From NCBI RefSeq assembly GCF_014204935.1, contig NZ_JACHMJ010000001.1:744001-808000 (forward strand): a stretch of DNA of 64,000 nucleotides, read 5' to 3'. Under the pieces are notes generated by a model that worked only from the letters and a program-made list of their open reading frames with translations, made no database searches and was not told the origin of the DNA. Shown here in pieces: positions 35,061 to 46,712 of this stretch (positions within the stretch are counted from its first letter, which is position 1; the number at the start of each line of letters is the position of its first letter). The position numbers were made by a program, and so were the translations under genes. This DNA comes from Conyzicola lurida. GTDB taxonomy: Bacteria > Actinomycetota > Actinomycetes > Actinomycetales > Microbacteriaceae.

Positions 35061-36179
35061 TTGACCGATCCAGCAGAACGCTACTCACCGCTCCACCAGA
35101 TACACGTCGACGGTGGAGCCAGCTTCACCAATTTCGCCGGCTGGCAGATGCCCGTGAGCTACGGCTCCGATCTCGCCGAGCACCACGCCGTGCGCACCAC
35201 GGCCGGAATCTTCGACATCTCGCACATGGCCGAGATCCTCGTCGACGGCGTGCAGGCGGGCGAATTCCTCGACTACGCCCTCGCCGGAAAGCTCTCCGCC
35301 ATCGCCACGAGCCAGGCGAAGTACAGCCTGCTGCTCACCACCGACGGCGGCATCATCGACGACCTGGTCGTCTACCGTCTCACCGCCGCATCGTTCCTCG
35401 TGGTCGCCAACGCGGGAAACCGCCACGCTGCGGCATCCGCCCTCAAAGAACGGTCCGCGGGATTCGACGTCCGCGTCACCGACCTCAGCGACAACTTCTC
35501 GCTCATCGCCGTGCAGGGCCCGAACGCCCGGGAGATCGCCAAGGCGACGGCCGGCATCACCGATCTCGGCGTCTCGCTCGACGACCTCAAGTACTACTGG
35601 AGCACCGACGGCCGCTTCGAGGGCTCGCCGCTGCTGATCGGACGCACCGGCTACACCGGCGAAGACGGCTTCGAATTCTACGTACAGACTGATGCCGCGG
35701 CAGCACTCTGGGCGGCCCTCGTCGCCGCGGGAGCCGACCACGGTCTCGTCCCCGCGGGACTCGCCAGCCGCGACACCCTTCGCCTCGAAGCGGGCATGCC
35801 GCTCTACGGACACGAGCTCGGTCTCGACAGCTTCCCGGTGCAGGCCGGTCTCGGCCGCGTCGTGAACCTGAAGAAGGAGGGCGACTTCGTCGGTCGCGCG
35901 GCCGTCGAAGCCGGACCCCCGCACGGCGCCCACGTGCTCGTCGGCCTCACCACGGAGGGCAAGCGCGCCGGCCGCGCGGGCTACTCCGTCGTCACCGACG
36001 AGGGTCACGTCGGCCAGATCACCTCCGGCGCCCTGTCGCCCACCCTCGGACACCCCATCGCCATGGCCTACGTCGACCCCTCGGCGCTCGAGTCAGGAAC
36101 CCCGCTCTACATCGACGTGCGTGGAACGCGCATCGCGGCATCCGTCGTCGACCTCCCCTTCTACAAGAGAGACAAATAA
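35061..36179 (+). CDS. gcvT: Glycine cleavage system T protein (aminomethyltransferase)
   Basis: A 372-residue folate-dependent enzyme that takes the methylene group from the aminomethyl-lipoyl H protein to tetrahydrofolate. The N-terminal segment [15 protein letters not shown] and [17 protein letters not shown] are the conserved folate-binding region; [12 protein letters not shown] and [14 protein letters not shown] are further signatures. The start is TTG at 35061 with AGGAG 5 bases upstream, after the glycine riboswitch. The stop overlaps gcvH, so translation is coupled. Confidence 0.95.
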   Translation: MTDPAERYSPLHQIHVDGGASFTNFAGWQMPVSYGSDLAEHHAVRTTAGIFDISHMAEILVDGVQAGEFLDYALAGKLSAIATSQAKYSLLLTTDGGIIDDLVVYRLTAASFLVVANAGNRHAAASALKERSAGFDVRVTDLSDNFSLIAVQGPNAREIAKATAGITDLGVSLDDLKYYWSTDGRFEGSPLLIGRTGYTGEDGFEFYVQTDAAAALWAALVAAGADHGLVPAGLASRDTLRLEAGMPLYGHELGLDSFPVQAGLGRVVNLKKEGDFVGRAAVEAGPPHGAHVLVGLTTEGKRAGRAGYSVVTDEGHVGQITSGALSPTLGHPIAMAYVDPSALESGTPLYIDVRGTRIAASVVDLPFYKRDK

Positions 36180-36550
36180 TGACCGACCAGACTTCGCTCC
36201 AGTACACCGCCGAGCACGAGTGGATCCTCGTCGACGGCGACACCGCCACCGTGGGCATCACCGCGTATGCCGCCGACAAGCTCGGCGACGTCGTCTACGT
36301 CGACCTCCCCGCCGCGGGGTCCGTCGTCGCGTCGGGCAAGGTCGTCGGCGAGATCGAGTCCACCAAGTCGGTCGGCGAGCTCTTCGCTCCCGTCGACGGC
36401 ACGATCGTCGAGTCCAACGCCGACGTCGACGCCGACCCGAGCCTCGTCAACAGCGACCCCTTCGGCGCCGGCTGGCTCATCAAGGTGAAATTCACCGCAC
36501 TCCCGACGCTGCTCAGCTTCGACGAGTACTCCGCCCTCATCGCCGAGTAG
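36179..36550 (+). CDS. gcvH: Glycine cleavage system H protein (lipoyl carrier)
   Basis: A 123-residue carrier. The lipoylation site is K63 in [16 protein letters not shown], with EHEWI near residue 14 and [13 protein letters not shown] near the end. It shuttles the aminomethyl intermediate between P and T proteins. The ATG uses the last base of the gcvT stop. gcvP follows 14 bases on. Length and motif match the family exactly. Confidence 0.96.
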   Translation: MTDQTSLQYTAEHEWILVDGDTATVGITAYAADKLGDVVYVDLPAAGSVVASGKVVGEIESTKSVGELFAPVDGTIVESNADVDADPSLVNSDPFGAGWLIKVKFTALPTLLSFDEYSALIAE

Positions 36551-36564
36551 AACCCCCAAGGACT

Positions 36565-39444
<2,880 letters not shown>

Positions 39445-39451
39445 GCGCACA

Positions 39452-39497
39452 GCGGGCCGAGCCTGTCGAAACCCGGGTTTCGACAGGCTCAGCCCGC
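39452..39497. repeat. REP-like palindrome, copy 2
   Basis: Left arm 39452-39474 and right arm 39475-39497 are complementary at 22 of 23 positions with no loop, so the whole 46 bases form one palindrome with core GAGCCTGTCGAAA. It lies between the stops of gcvP (+) and the symporter (-), 7 bases from each. It would fold as a hairpin with a tight turn or a cruciform. Confidence 0.9.
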
Positions 39498-39504
39498 TAC
39501 TCCC

Positions 39505-41112
39505 TCAGTGCTTCGTCGCCTCCTCGGCGCCGTGGCCCGTGAGCGACCGCACCTCCATCTCCGCCGCGATGGCGGGGTTTTCGAGCGTGCGGCTCGTCAC
39601 CGTGCCCAGCCAGCCGAGGAAGAACCCGAGCGGGATCGACACGATGCCCGGGTTGTTCAGCGGATACCACTGGAAGTCGACGTCCTTGAAGATCGACGTC
39701 TCCGCGCCCGACACCACCGGCGAGAAGACGATCAGCAGGACCGCCGATCCGAGCCCGCCGTACATACTCCACAGCGCGCCGCGGGTCGAGAACCGCTTCC
39801 AGTACAGCGAGTAAAGGATCGTCGGCAGGTTGGCCGACGCCGCCACGGCGAACGCCAGCGCCACCAGGAACGCCACGTTCTGGCCCTGAACCCCGATGCC
39901 GCCGATGATCGCGATGATGCCGATCACCACCACGGTGATGCGTGCGACCCGCACCTCCGTGCCCGGCGCCGCCTTGCCCTTCTTCACCACGCTCGCGTAC
40001 ACGTCGTGCGCGAACGAGGTCGCCGCCGTGATCGTGAGCCCCGCGACCACCGCGAGGATCGTGGCGAACGCCACCGCCGAGATCAGCCCGAGCAGGATCG
40101 GCCCGCCCAGCTCGAACGCGAGCAGCGGTGCCGCCGAGTTCACCCCGCCCGGAGCCGCGAGGATCGTGTCCTTGCCGATGAGCGCGCCCGCGCCGTAGCC
40201 GAGCACGAGCGTGAACAGGTAGAAGATTCCGATCAGCCAGATCGCCCAGACCACCGACCGCCGGGCCTCGCGTGCGGTCGGCACCGTGTAGAACCGCATC
40301 AGCACGTGCGGCAGGCCCGCGGTTCCGAGCACCAGCGCGAGCGCGAGCGACACGAAGTCGAGCCGTGTGATATCGGTCAGCCCGTACTGCAGGCCCGGAG
40401 CGAGCACCGCCTCGCCGCCCTGCTCCGCAGCGGCGCCGAGCAGCTCGGAGAGGTTGAATCCGTAGAGCGCGAGCACCCAGACCGTCATGATGAAGGCGCC
40501 GGCGATGAGCAGGGCCGCCTTGATGATCTGCACCCAGGTGGTGCCCTTCATGCCGCCCACCAGCACGTAGAGGATCATCAGCGCGCCCACCACGGCGACC
40601 ACGATCGACTGCCCGACCGCCTGGTCGATGCCGAGCAGCAGCGAGACCAGACCGCCGGCGCCCGCCATCTGCGCCAGCAGGTAGAAGAAGCACACGGCGA
40701 GGGTGGTCGTCGCGGCCGCGAGACGCACGGGGCGCTCCTTGAGCCGGAACGACAGCACGTCGGCCATCGTGAACTTGCCCGTGTTGCGCATCAGCTCGGC
40801 GACGAAGAGCAGGGCGACGAGCCAGGCCACGAGGAACCCGATCGAGTAGAGGAACCCGTCGTACCCGTTCACGGCGATCGCGCCGCAGATTCCCAAGAAG
40901 GATGCCGCCGACAGATAGTCGCCGGCGATGGCGGTACCGTTCTGCGGCCCGGTGAACGAGCGACCGGCGGCGTAGTAGTCGGCCGCCGTTTTGTTGTTGC
41001 GGCTGGCGCGCAGCACGACGATGAGGGTGATCGCGACGAAGCCGCCGAAGATCGCGATGTTGAGCAGCGGTTCGCCGACGCTCGTGGTCTCGGCCACGGC
41101 CGCGCGGATCAC
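39505..41112 (-). CDS. Sodium:solute symporter, cation/acetate type (ActP-like)
   Basis: A 535-residue transporter of the SSS family with about 13 helices. Signatures are DYYAAGRSFTGPQNG, AIAGDYLSAASFLG and GLLSG-like helices; GTAGLPHVLMRFYTVPTA is typical of the ActP/YjcG group. It should import acetate or another short monocarboxylate with Na+. It overlaps the upstream DUF485 gene by 4 bases, the standard partner of this transporter group. It converges on gcvP across the palindrome. Confidence 0.9.
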   Translation of the reverse strand: MIRAAVAETTSVGEPLLNIAIFGGFVAITLIVVLRASRNNKTAADYYAAGRSFTGPQNGTAIAGDYLSAASFLGICGAIAVNGYDGFLYSIGFLVAWLVALLFVAELMRNTGKFTMADVLSFRLKERPVRLAAATTTLAVCFFYLLAQMAGAGGLVSLLLGIDQAVGQSIVVAVVGALMILYVLVGGMKGTTWVQIIKAALLIAGAFIMTVWVLALYGFNLSELLGAAAEQGGEAVLAPGLQYGLTDITRLDFVSLALALVLGTAGLPHVLMRFYTVPTAREARRSVVWAIWLIGIFYLFTLVLGYGAGALIGKDTILAAPGGVNSAAPLLAFELGGPILLGLISAVAFATILAVVAGLTITAATSFAHDVYASVVKKGKAAPGTEVRVARITVVVIGIIAIIGGIGVQGQNVAFLVALAFAVAASANLPTILYSLYWKRFSTRGALWSMYGGLGSAVLLIVFSPVVSGAETSIFKDVDFQWYPLNNPGIVSIPLGFFLGWLGTVTSRTLENPAIAAEMEVRSLTGHGAEEATKH

Positions 41113-41480
41113 CGGTCCACCCCGCTCGCGCGCTTGCCGTGGCTGACCTCGAGCGATGCCCGCAGCTCGTCCGCGAGCGGGTCGAGGCGGCGGTTCGCGT
41201 AGGAGACGTACCAGGTCGTGATCGCGAAGGTCGTGACGAACTGGCCGAGACCGAAGAGCAGTCCGACCGTGATGTTGCCGAGCACCCGGGTGGCCATGAA
41301 GTCGTGGGCGTAGTCGGCGAGCAGGACGTAAGCGAAGTACCAGACGAGGAAGGCGACGCCGACCGGGAAGACGAAACTGCGATGGCGGCGTTTGAGCCGC
41401 TGGAAAGGTTCAGACGCCTGCGCGCCCTCGAAATTGGATACCGGGTCGCTCGTGGCGGCCCCGGGAGCATCGTTGCTCAT
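41109..41480 (-). CDS. DUF485 membrane protein
   Basis: A 123-residue protein with two hydrophobic helices (FPVGVAFLVWYFAYVLLADY and ITVGLLFGLGQFVTTFAITTW) and a basic linker RLKRRHRSFVFP. DUF485 proteins accompany ActP-type symporters and are thought to be accessory subunits. The ATG at 41480 has AAGGGGAA upstream and is preferred over earlier in-frame codons. The N-terminal 35 residues are disordered and acidic. Confidence 0.88.
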   Translation of the reverse strand: MSNDAPGAATSDPVSNFEGAQASEPFQRLKRRHRSFVFPVGVAFLVWYFAYVLLADYAHDFMATRVLGNITVGLLFGLGQFVTTFAITTWYVSYANRRLDPLADELRASLEVSHGKRASGVDR

Positions 41481-41595
41481 GGGTTCCCCTTTGTCCCTCG
41501 CCCCGCGGTGCAGCACACCGCGGCACTTCACACCTCGGTGTGTGATGTGACAAGAATGGAGTACCCCTCAAAAGGGTGTCAACCCCGCGAACCGC

Positions 41596-42378
41596 TCAGC
41601 CGAACAGCGTGGGGAAGGTGTCGGCGGCCCACGGGTAGCCGACGAAGATCGCCGCGTCGAGCACGAAGTGCGCCACGACGAGCGGTACGAGCCGGCCGAA
41701 GCGCGTGTACAGCCAGCCGAAGAGCAGACCCATCGCGAAGTTACCGACGAAGGCGCCGAAGCCCTGGTACAGGTGGTACGTGCCGCGCAGCAGGGCCGCG
41801 CCCACGATGATCTTCCAGCGTCCCCAGCCGAGGTCGAGCAGCCGGGCGTAGAGGTAGCCGACGACGATGACCTCCTCGGTGAGCGCCGCCCGCAGCGCGG
41901 AGAGGATCAGCACCGGCACCGTCCACCAGTAGGCGTCCAGGGCGGCGGGGTTCACGTCGACCGAGATGCCGAGCGCACGGCCGCCGAGGTACACGGCCAG
42001 TCCGGGGATGCCGATCGCTGCGGCGAGGGCGACCCCGCCGAGCCCGTCGCGCAAAGGGCGGGTGCCGTCGATGCCGAGCCGGCCGAGGTGCGGGCGGCCC
42101 GCCTGCCAGAGCAGGAACACGACGAGCGCCACCGGCATCAGGTCGAAGAACACACCGAGCACCTGATAGACGAGATCGAACGTGGGGCGCGAGCTGAGCG
42201 AGGTGTTGAGGCTCGCCGACTGGTCGCCGAGAGCCTGCTCGAGCGTCAGCCGGTTGACGATCGAGACGACCGAGTACACCGCCGATGCCCCGAGCGAGAG
42301 CCCGAGCACGATCGCGATCTCCCAGCGGATCCGTCGGGGCGACGCATCGAGCGTCGGCCTGGTGAACGTCTCGTTCAC
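41596..42378 (-). CDS. CPBP-family intramembrane metalloprotease, second copy
   Basis: A 260-residue membrane protein with about seven hydrophobic segments. CPBP motifs: EE in RAALTEEVIVVGYLYARLLD, RGTYHLYQGFGAF and a final AHFVLDAAIFVGY. The first motif reads TEEVIVVGYL, in which R is replaced, so proteolysis is uncertain. It starts with GTG at 42378 overlapping the DCC-protein stop by 4 bases, so the two are co-translated. Substrate unknown. Confidence 0.85.
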   Translation of the reverse strand: MNETFTRPTLDASPRRIRWEIAIVLGLSLGASAVYSVVSIVNRLTLEQALGDQSASLNTSLSSRPTFDLVYQVLGVFFDLMPVALVVFLLWQAGRPHLGRLGIDGTRPLRDGLGGVALAAAIGIPGLAVYLGGRALGISVDVNPAALDAYWWTVPVLILSALRAALTEEVIVVGYLYARLLDLGWGRWKIIVGAALLRGTYHLYQGFGAFVGNFAMGLLFGWLYTRFGRLVPLVVAHFVLDAAIFVGYPWAADTFPTLFG

Positions 42379-42782
42379 GCGGCGTCGGGTCGCGGCATCC
42401 TGCACGCGGGGGTGCCGCCGGGCAGGCGGTGACGGTTCAAGGCGATCAGCCGGTAGCCGACGGTCGCGGCCCAGGAGAACGGGGGAGTGGCGAGCAGGTT
42501 GCCGGCGAGCCGGAGCGCGAAGGACGGTTGCATGCGCAGGATGGCGGAGAACGCGAGATGCCCGGCGTACTGGTGTGTGGGCGTGACGAACCACGCGTAC
42601 CGGGCGACGTCGTCGCGGGTGAGCCCGAGCGCGTCGAGGTCGGCCCACTGCGACGGGATGGTGCGCGGGAACCGCGGGAGGCCCGATTCGAGCCGCTCGA
42701 CCCAGGTGCTGCAGAACGCACAGTCACCGTCGAAGACGAGGAGGAAATCGCGGTCGGCGTCGTTCTGCGGGGCTTCGATCAC
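42375..42782 (-). CDS. DCC-family thiol-disulfide oxidoreductase-like protein (DUF393)
   Basis: A 135-residue protein of the DUF393 family. The signature FDGDCAFCSTWVERL contains the D-C-x-x-C thiol motif (cysteines near residues 21 and 24), a thioredoxin-like site at the protein's start. It ends with LNRHRLPGGTPACRMP. Family members are linked to disulfide or copper chemistry; the exact role is unknown. It lies just upstream of the CPBP protease gene in one unit. Confidence 0.85.
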   Translation of the reverse strand: MIEAPQNDADRDFLLVFDGDCAFCSTWVERLESGLPRFPRTIPSQWADLDALGLTRDDVARYAWFVTPTHQYAGHLAFSAILRMQPSFALRLAGNLLATPPFSWAATVGYRLIALNRHRLPGGTPACRMPRPDAA

Positions 42783-42941
42783 GCGCTTATGCTACGCCCC
42801 CTAACGGAGCGGGGTACATCGTGACCGCGGCTCACCTACGCAACGACGGTGTGAAACCACCGGCATCCACGCACGAAACCTGTGCGCAACGCAAAAATGT
42901 GGATAAAGAGTTACCGGCGTGTAACGTTTATGCCCTCTGGT

Positions 42942-42970
42942 TTGCCCACTGGCAACCACCGATTTAGGGT
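42942..42970 (+). promoter_or_regulatory. Promoter candidate of the oligopeptide importer operon
   Basis: TTGCCC at 42942-42947, a 17-base spacer and TAGGGT at 42965-42970. This fits a housekeeping sigma promoter and lies about 68 bases before the TTG start of the binding protein. The rest of the 256-base gap (42783-43038) is more AT-rich than the genes and holds no other recognisable element. Confidence 0.5.
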
Positions 42971-43038
42971 ACATCTATCCAATACGGCAGGTCGCAGCAG
43001 TTTGCCATGCCGTTTGCACATCTCGCACAGGAGGAAAA

Positions 43039-44652
43039 TTGAAAATCAGGTCTATCGGCGTTACCGCAGTAGCGGTGGCCATGGCGAGTGCTCTTGCACT
43101 CTCCGGCTGCGCCACTGACTCCGCACCGGAGGAATCCACCGGCGGCGACAGCAGCGCGATCATCACCGCGAACGGTTCAGAACCTCAGAACCCTCTGATC
43201 CCCACCAACACCAACGAGGTTGGCGGTGGAAAGATCCTCGACGAGATCTTCGCCGGACTTGTCTACTACGACGCCACCGGAGCTCCGGTCAACGACGTCG
43301 CAGAGTCCATCGAGACCGACGACGCGACCACCTTCACGATCAAGATCAAGCCCGACCTGACATTCACCAACGGTGACCCGGTCGACTCGCAGAGCTTCAT
43401 CAAGGCGTGGAACTACGGCGCACTGCTGTCGAACGCTCAGCTCTCCAGCTACTTCTTCGAGGACATCGAGGGCTTCAGCTACGACGAGGACAGCGAACTG
43501 ACCGGTCTCGTCGAGGTCGACGCCACCACGTTCACCGTGACCCTGAAGGAAGCCCGTTCGGACTTCCCGCTGCGCCTCGGCTACTCGGCCTTCTACCCGC
43601 TGCCCGCAGCGGCGTGGGACGACCTCGAAGCGTTCGGTGAGAACCCGATCGGCAACGGACCCTACATGCTCGACGGTGAAGGCGCCTGGAAGCACGAGGA
43701 GAGCATCGACCTCGTCGTCAACCCCGACTACGACGGTGGACGCGTCGCCCAGAACGGTGGCCTGACCATCAAGTTCTACCTCGACCAGGCTGCGGCATAC
43801 GCCGACCTGCTCGACGGCAACCTCGACGTCCTCGACGCAATCCCGGACAGCGCCTACTCGACCTTCGAGTCGGACCTCGGCGACCGCGCCATCAACCAGG
43901 CAGCCGCCGTCTTCCAGTCCTTCACCATCCCGGAGCGCCTCGAGCACTTCAGCGGTGAAGAGGGACAGCTGCGTCGCCAGGCGCTCTCGATGGCGATCAA
44001 CCGCGAAGAAATCACCGACGTGATCTTCGAGGGCACCCGCACCCCCGCGACCGACTTCACCTCGCCGGTGATCTCGGGCTACTCCGACGAGCTCGAGGGT
44101 GCAGAAGTCCTCGAGTACAACGAGGACAAGGCCAAGGAGCTGTGGGCCGAGGCCGACGCTATCTCCCCGTGGACCGGTACCTTCAGCATCGCGTACAACG
44201 CCGATGGTGGACACCAGGGCTGGGTCGACGCCGTGAGCAACAGCATCAAGAACACGCTCGGCATCGACGCTGCGGGTGCACCGTACCCGACGTTCAAGGA
44301 AGCCCGTACGCTCATCACCGACCGTACGATCCAGACCGCGTTCCGCACCGGATGGCAGGCCGACTACCCCGGTCTGTACAACTTCCTCGGCCCGTTGTAC
44401 GCCACGAACGCCGGCTCCAACGACGGTGACTACTCGAGCGAAGAGTTCGACACCCTGCTGAACGACGGAGCGTCGGAGACCGACGTCGAGGCCGCGAACG
44501 CCGACTTCCAGGCCGCACAGGAGATCCTGCTCCAGGACCTCCCCGCGATCCCGCTCTGGTACTCGAACGTGACCGGTGGCTTCGGCGAAGGCGTCTCGAA
44601 CGTCGAGTTCGGATGGAACTCCGTGCCGCTGTTCTACGCGATCACCAAGTAA
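43039..44652 (+). CDS. Oligopeptide ABC transporter, substrate-binding lipoprotein
   Basis: A 537-residue SBP_bac_5-family protein. The signal peptide ends in a lipobox (LALSGC, cysteine about residue 24). The body has ANGSEPQNPLIP, then DGGRVAQNGGLTIKFYLDQ and the late LQDLPAIPLWYSNVTGG. It captures peptides or peptide-like ligands outside the cell for the permease. Start TTG at 43039, with GGAGGAAAA before it. A 15-bp hairpin follows its stop. The oppB-C-DF genes that follow complete the system. The exact ligand cannot be told. Confidence 0.93.
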   Translation: MKIRSIGVTAVAVAMASALALSGCATDSAPEESTGGDSSAIITANGSEPQNPLIPTNTNEVGGGKILDEIFAGLVYYDATGAPVNDVAESIETDDATTFTIKIKPDLTFTNGDPVDSQSFIKAWNYGALLSNAQLSSYFFEDIEGFSYDEDSELTGLVEVDATTFTVTLKEARSDFPLRLGYSAFYPLPAAAWDDLEAFGENPIGNGPYMLDGEGAWKHEESIDLVVNPDYDGGRVAQNGGLTIKFYLDQAAAYADLLDGNLDVLDAIPDSAYSTFESDLGDRAINQAAAVFQSFTIPERLEHFSGEEGQLRRQALSMAINREEITDVIFEGTRTPATDFTSPVISGYSDELEGAEVLEYNEDKAKELWAEADAISPWTGTFSIAYNADGGHQGWVDAVSNSIKNTLGIDAAGAPYPTFKEARTLITDRTIQTAFRTGWQADYPGLYNFLGPLYATNAGSNDGDYSSEEFDTLLNDGASETDVEAANADFQAAQEILLQDLPAIPLWYSNVTGGFGEGVSNVEFGWNSVPLFYAITK

Positions 44653-44668
44653 CTAGTTCATCACCCAA

Positions 44669-44703
44669 GTCGGGGGTGGCGGCCACAAGCCGCCACCCCC
44701 GAC
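44669..44703 (+). terminator. 15-bp hairpin after the binding-protein gene
   Basis: Arms 44669-44683 and 44689-44703 are perfectly complementary, 15 pairs, loop CACAA. It begins 16 bases after the stop. There is no U run, so it may stabilise the 3' end of the binding-protein mRNA or partly terminate, giving more binding protein than permease. Confidence 0.75.
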
Positions 44704-44815
44704 CCATGGCTGGCACAGCCCCGAGTACTCTGGTGAAAAAGCTCGTGGCCCGCTCGCAGTTAGGTTTCACCATCACGATGTTCAGACTTACCTTCCCGGC
44801 AGGCACCGTCGCCTC

Positions 44816-45745
44816 ATGACCGGATACATTCTCAGACGCGTCCTCCAGGCGATTCCGGTCTTCTTCGGAACGACCTTCCTCATCTATTTCATGGTCTTCG
44901 CCATGCCGGGTGACCCGATTCTCGCCCTCTTCGGCGACAAGTCCCCGAACCCCGCGGTCCTCGCACAGCTCCGCGCCCAGTACCACCTCGACCAGCCGTT
45001 CATCGTGCAGTACTTCCTGTACATCGGCGGGATCTTCCAAGGCGACCTCGGTACCGCGTTCAACGGCGAGCCGGTGGCCGACATCCTCGCCCGCACCTTC
45101 CCGGTCACGACGCGGCTCGCGATCCTGGCGCTCATCTTCCAGTCGGTCGCCGGCATCCTGGTCGGACTCGTCTCGGGTCTGCGCAAGGGCAAGCTGTTCG
45201 ACTCGAGCAGCCTCGTCATCAGCCTCATCCTGATCTCGCTGCCGATCTTCGTCATCGCGTTCGTCGCGCAGTACGTCTTCGGCGTGCAGCTCGGCTGGGC
45301 GAGAGCGACCGTGGGGCCAGGCGCGCCGATTCAGGACCTGATCCTGCCGGCGCTCGTGCTCGCGAGCGTGAGCTTCGCGCAGATCGTGCGGCTCACCCGC
45401 TCCTCGGTGATCGAGACCTCCGGCCTCGACTTCGTGCGCACCGCGTACAGCAAGGGCCTCTCGAAGCGCCGCATCATCCCCGTGCACATCCTGCGCAATT
45501 CGCTGATCCCGGTCGTGACCTACCTCGCCACCGACTTCGGCGTGCTGCTCGTCGGCGCGACCATCACCGAGGGAATCTTCAACGTCCCCGGTGTCGGCAA
45601 CACGCTCTATCGCGCGATCATCGGCGGACAGAGCCCCACCGTGGTGTCGTTCGTCACCGTGATGGTGCTCCTCTACCTCGTCGTCAACCTCGTGGTCGAC
45701 CTCCTGTACGGCCTGCTCGACCCAAGGATCCGCTATGTCAAATAA
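44816..45745 (+). CDS. oppB: Oligopeptide ABC transporter, permease OppB-like
   Basis: A 309-residue permease with six hydrophobic segments, starting TGYILRRVLQAIPVFFGTTF. The cytoplasmic EAA loop is RTAYSKGLSKRRIIPVHILR, where the permease meets the ATPase. It forms the channel with OppC. The first gene after the 163-base gap with the hairpin. It overlaps the next gene by 11 bases. Confidence 0.92.
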   Translation: MTGYILRRVLQAIPVFFGTTFLIYFMVFAMPGDPILALFGDKSPNPAVLAQLRAQYHLDQPFIVQYFLYIGGIFQGDLGTAFNGEPVADILARTFPVTTRLAILALIFQSVAGILVGLVSGLRKGKLFDSSSLVISLILISLPIFVIAFVAQYVFGVQLGWARATVGPGAPIQDLILPALVLASVSFAQIVRLTRSSVIETSGLDFVRTAYSKGLSKRRIIPVHILRNSLIPVVTYLATDFGVLLVGATITEGIFNVPGVGNTLYRAIIGGQSPTVVSFVTVMVLLYLVVNLVVDLLYGLLDPRIRYVK

Positions 45746-46712
45746 CACACCCGAGGACGCCGCGGCCAAGCCCGCGCGTTCCGCGGACCACTACGTGGCC
45801 CCGCTCGAAGAAACACCCCTCGTCGCGGTCGACAGCGTCAAGGTCAGCGAGGAGACGAGCAACCTCTGGATCGACGCCTGGCGCGACCTCCGTCGTCGCC
45901 CGCTGTTCTGGATCTCGTCGGCGCTCATCGTGCTGGTCGCGTTCGTCGCCCTGTTCCCGTTCCTGTTCACGCAGACCCCGCCAGACAACAACTGCCTCCT
46001 CGCGAACAGCAACGCCGGCCCCACGGCCGGTCACCCGCTCGGTTTCACCAAGCAGGGCTGCGACATCTACTCGCGCATCATCAACGGCACCTCGACCTCG
46101 GTCTCGGTCGGATTCATCGTGATCGTGCTGACCACGGTCCTCGGCCTGCTGTTCGGTGCCTTCGCCGGTTTCTACGGCGGCTGGGTCGACTCGGTGCTCT
46201 CCCGTGTCGGCGACATCTTCTTCTCGATTCCCTACATCCTCGCGGCCGTCGTCATCATGTCGGTGTTCTCGCAGTACCGGAACATCTGGACGATCTCGCT
46301 CGCGATCGGATTGTTCGCGTGGCCGTCTACGGCCCGCGTGCTGCGGTCGGAGATCCTGCGGGTGAAGACCGCCGACTACGTGATGGCCTCCACTGCCCTC
46401 GGGGTCTCGCGGTTCAGGATCCTGCTGCGTCACGTTCTCCCGAACTCCATCGCCCCGGTCATCGTGATCACCGCGATCTCGCTCGCTGGAGCCATCGTCG
46501 CCGAGGCGTCGCTGTCCTTCCTCGGTGTCGGTCTCGGCGGACAGGTCATGTCGTGGGGTAACGACATCGGCCAGGCCCAGAAGGATCTCCGAGTCGCTCC
46601 GCAGACGCTGATCTACCCCTCCATCGCCCTCTCCATCACCGTGTTCGCTTTCATCATGCTGAGCGAACTCGTGCGAGACGCACTCGACCCGAAGGCGAGG
46701 GCCCTCCGTTGA
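45735..46712 (+). CDS. oppC: Oligopeptide ABC transporter, permease OppC-like
   Basis: A 325-residue permease. The N-terminal cytoplasmic region is long and acidic (about 60 residues), followed by a helix WISSALIVLVAFVALFPFLF, a loop with two cysteines (NNCLL; KQGCDIYSR) and five more helices. The EAA loop is MASTALGVSRFRILLRHVLP. It pairs with OppB. The next ATPase gene begins with TTG inside its stop. Confidence 0.92.
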   Translation: MSNNTPEDAAAKPARSADHYVAPLEETPLVAVDSVKVSEETSNLWIDAWRDLRRRPLFWISSALIVLVAFVALFPFLFTQTPPDNNCLLANSNAGPTAGHPLGFTKQGCDIYSRIINGTSTSVSVGFIVIVLTTVLGLLFGAFAGFYGGWVDSVLSRVGDIFFSIPYILAAVVIMSVFSQYRNIWTISLAIGLFAWPSTARVLRSEILRVKTADYVMASTALGVSRFRILLRHVLPNSIAPVIVITAISLAGAIVAEASLSFLGVGLGGQVMSWGNDIGQAQKDLRVAPQTLIYPSIALSITVFAFIMLSELVRDALDPKARALR

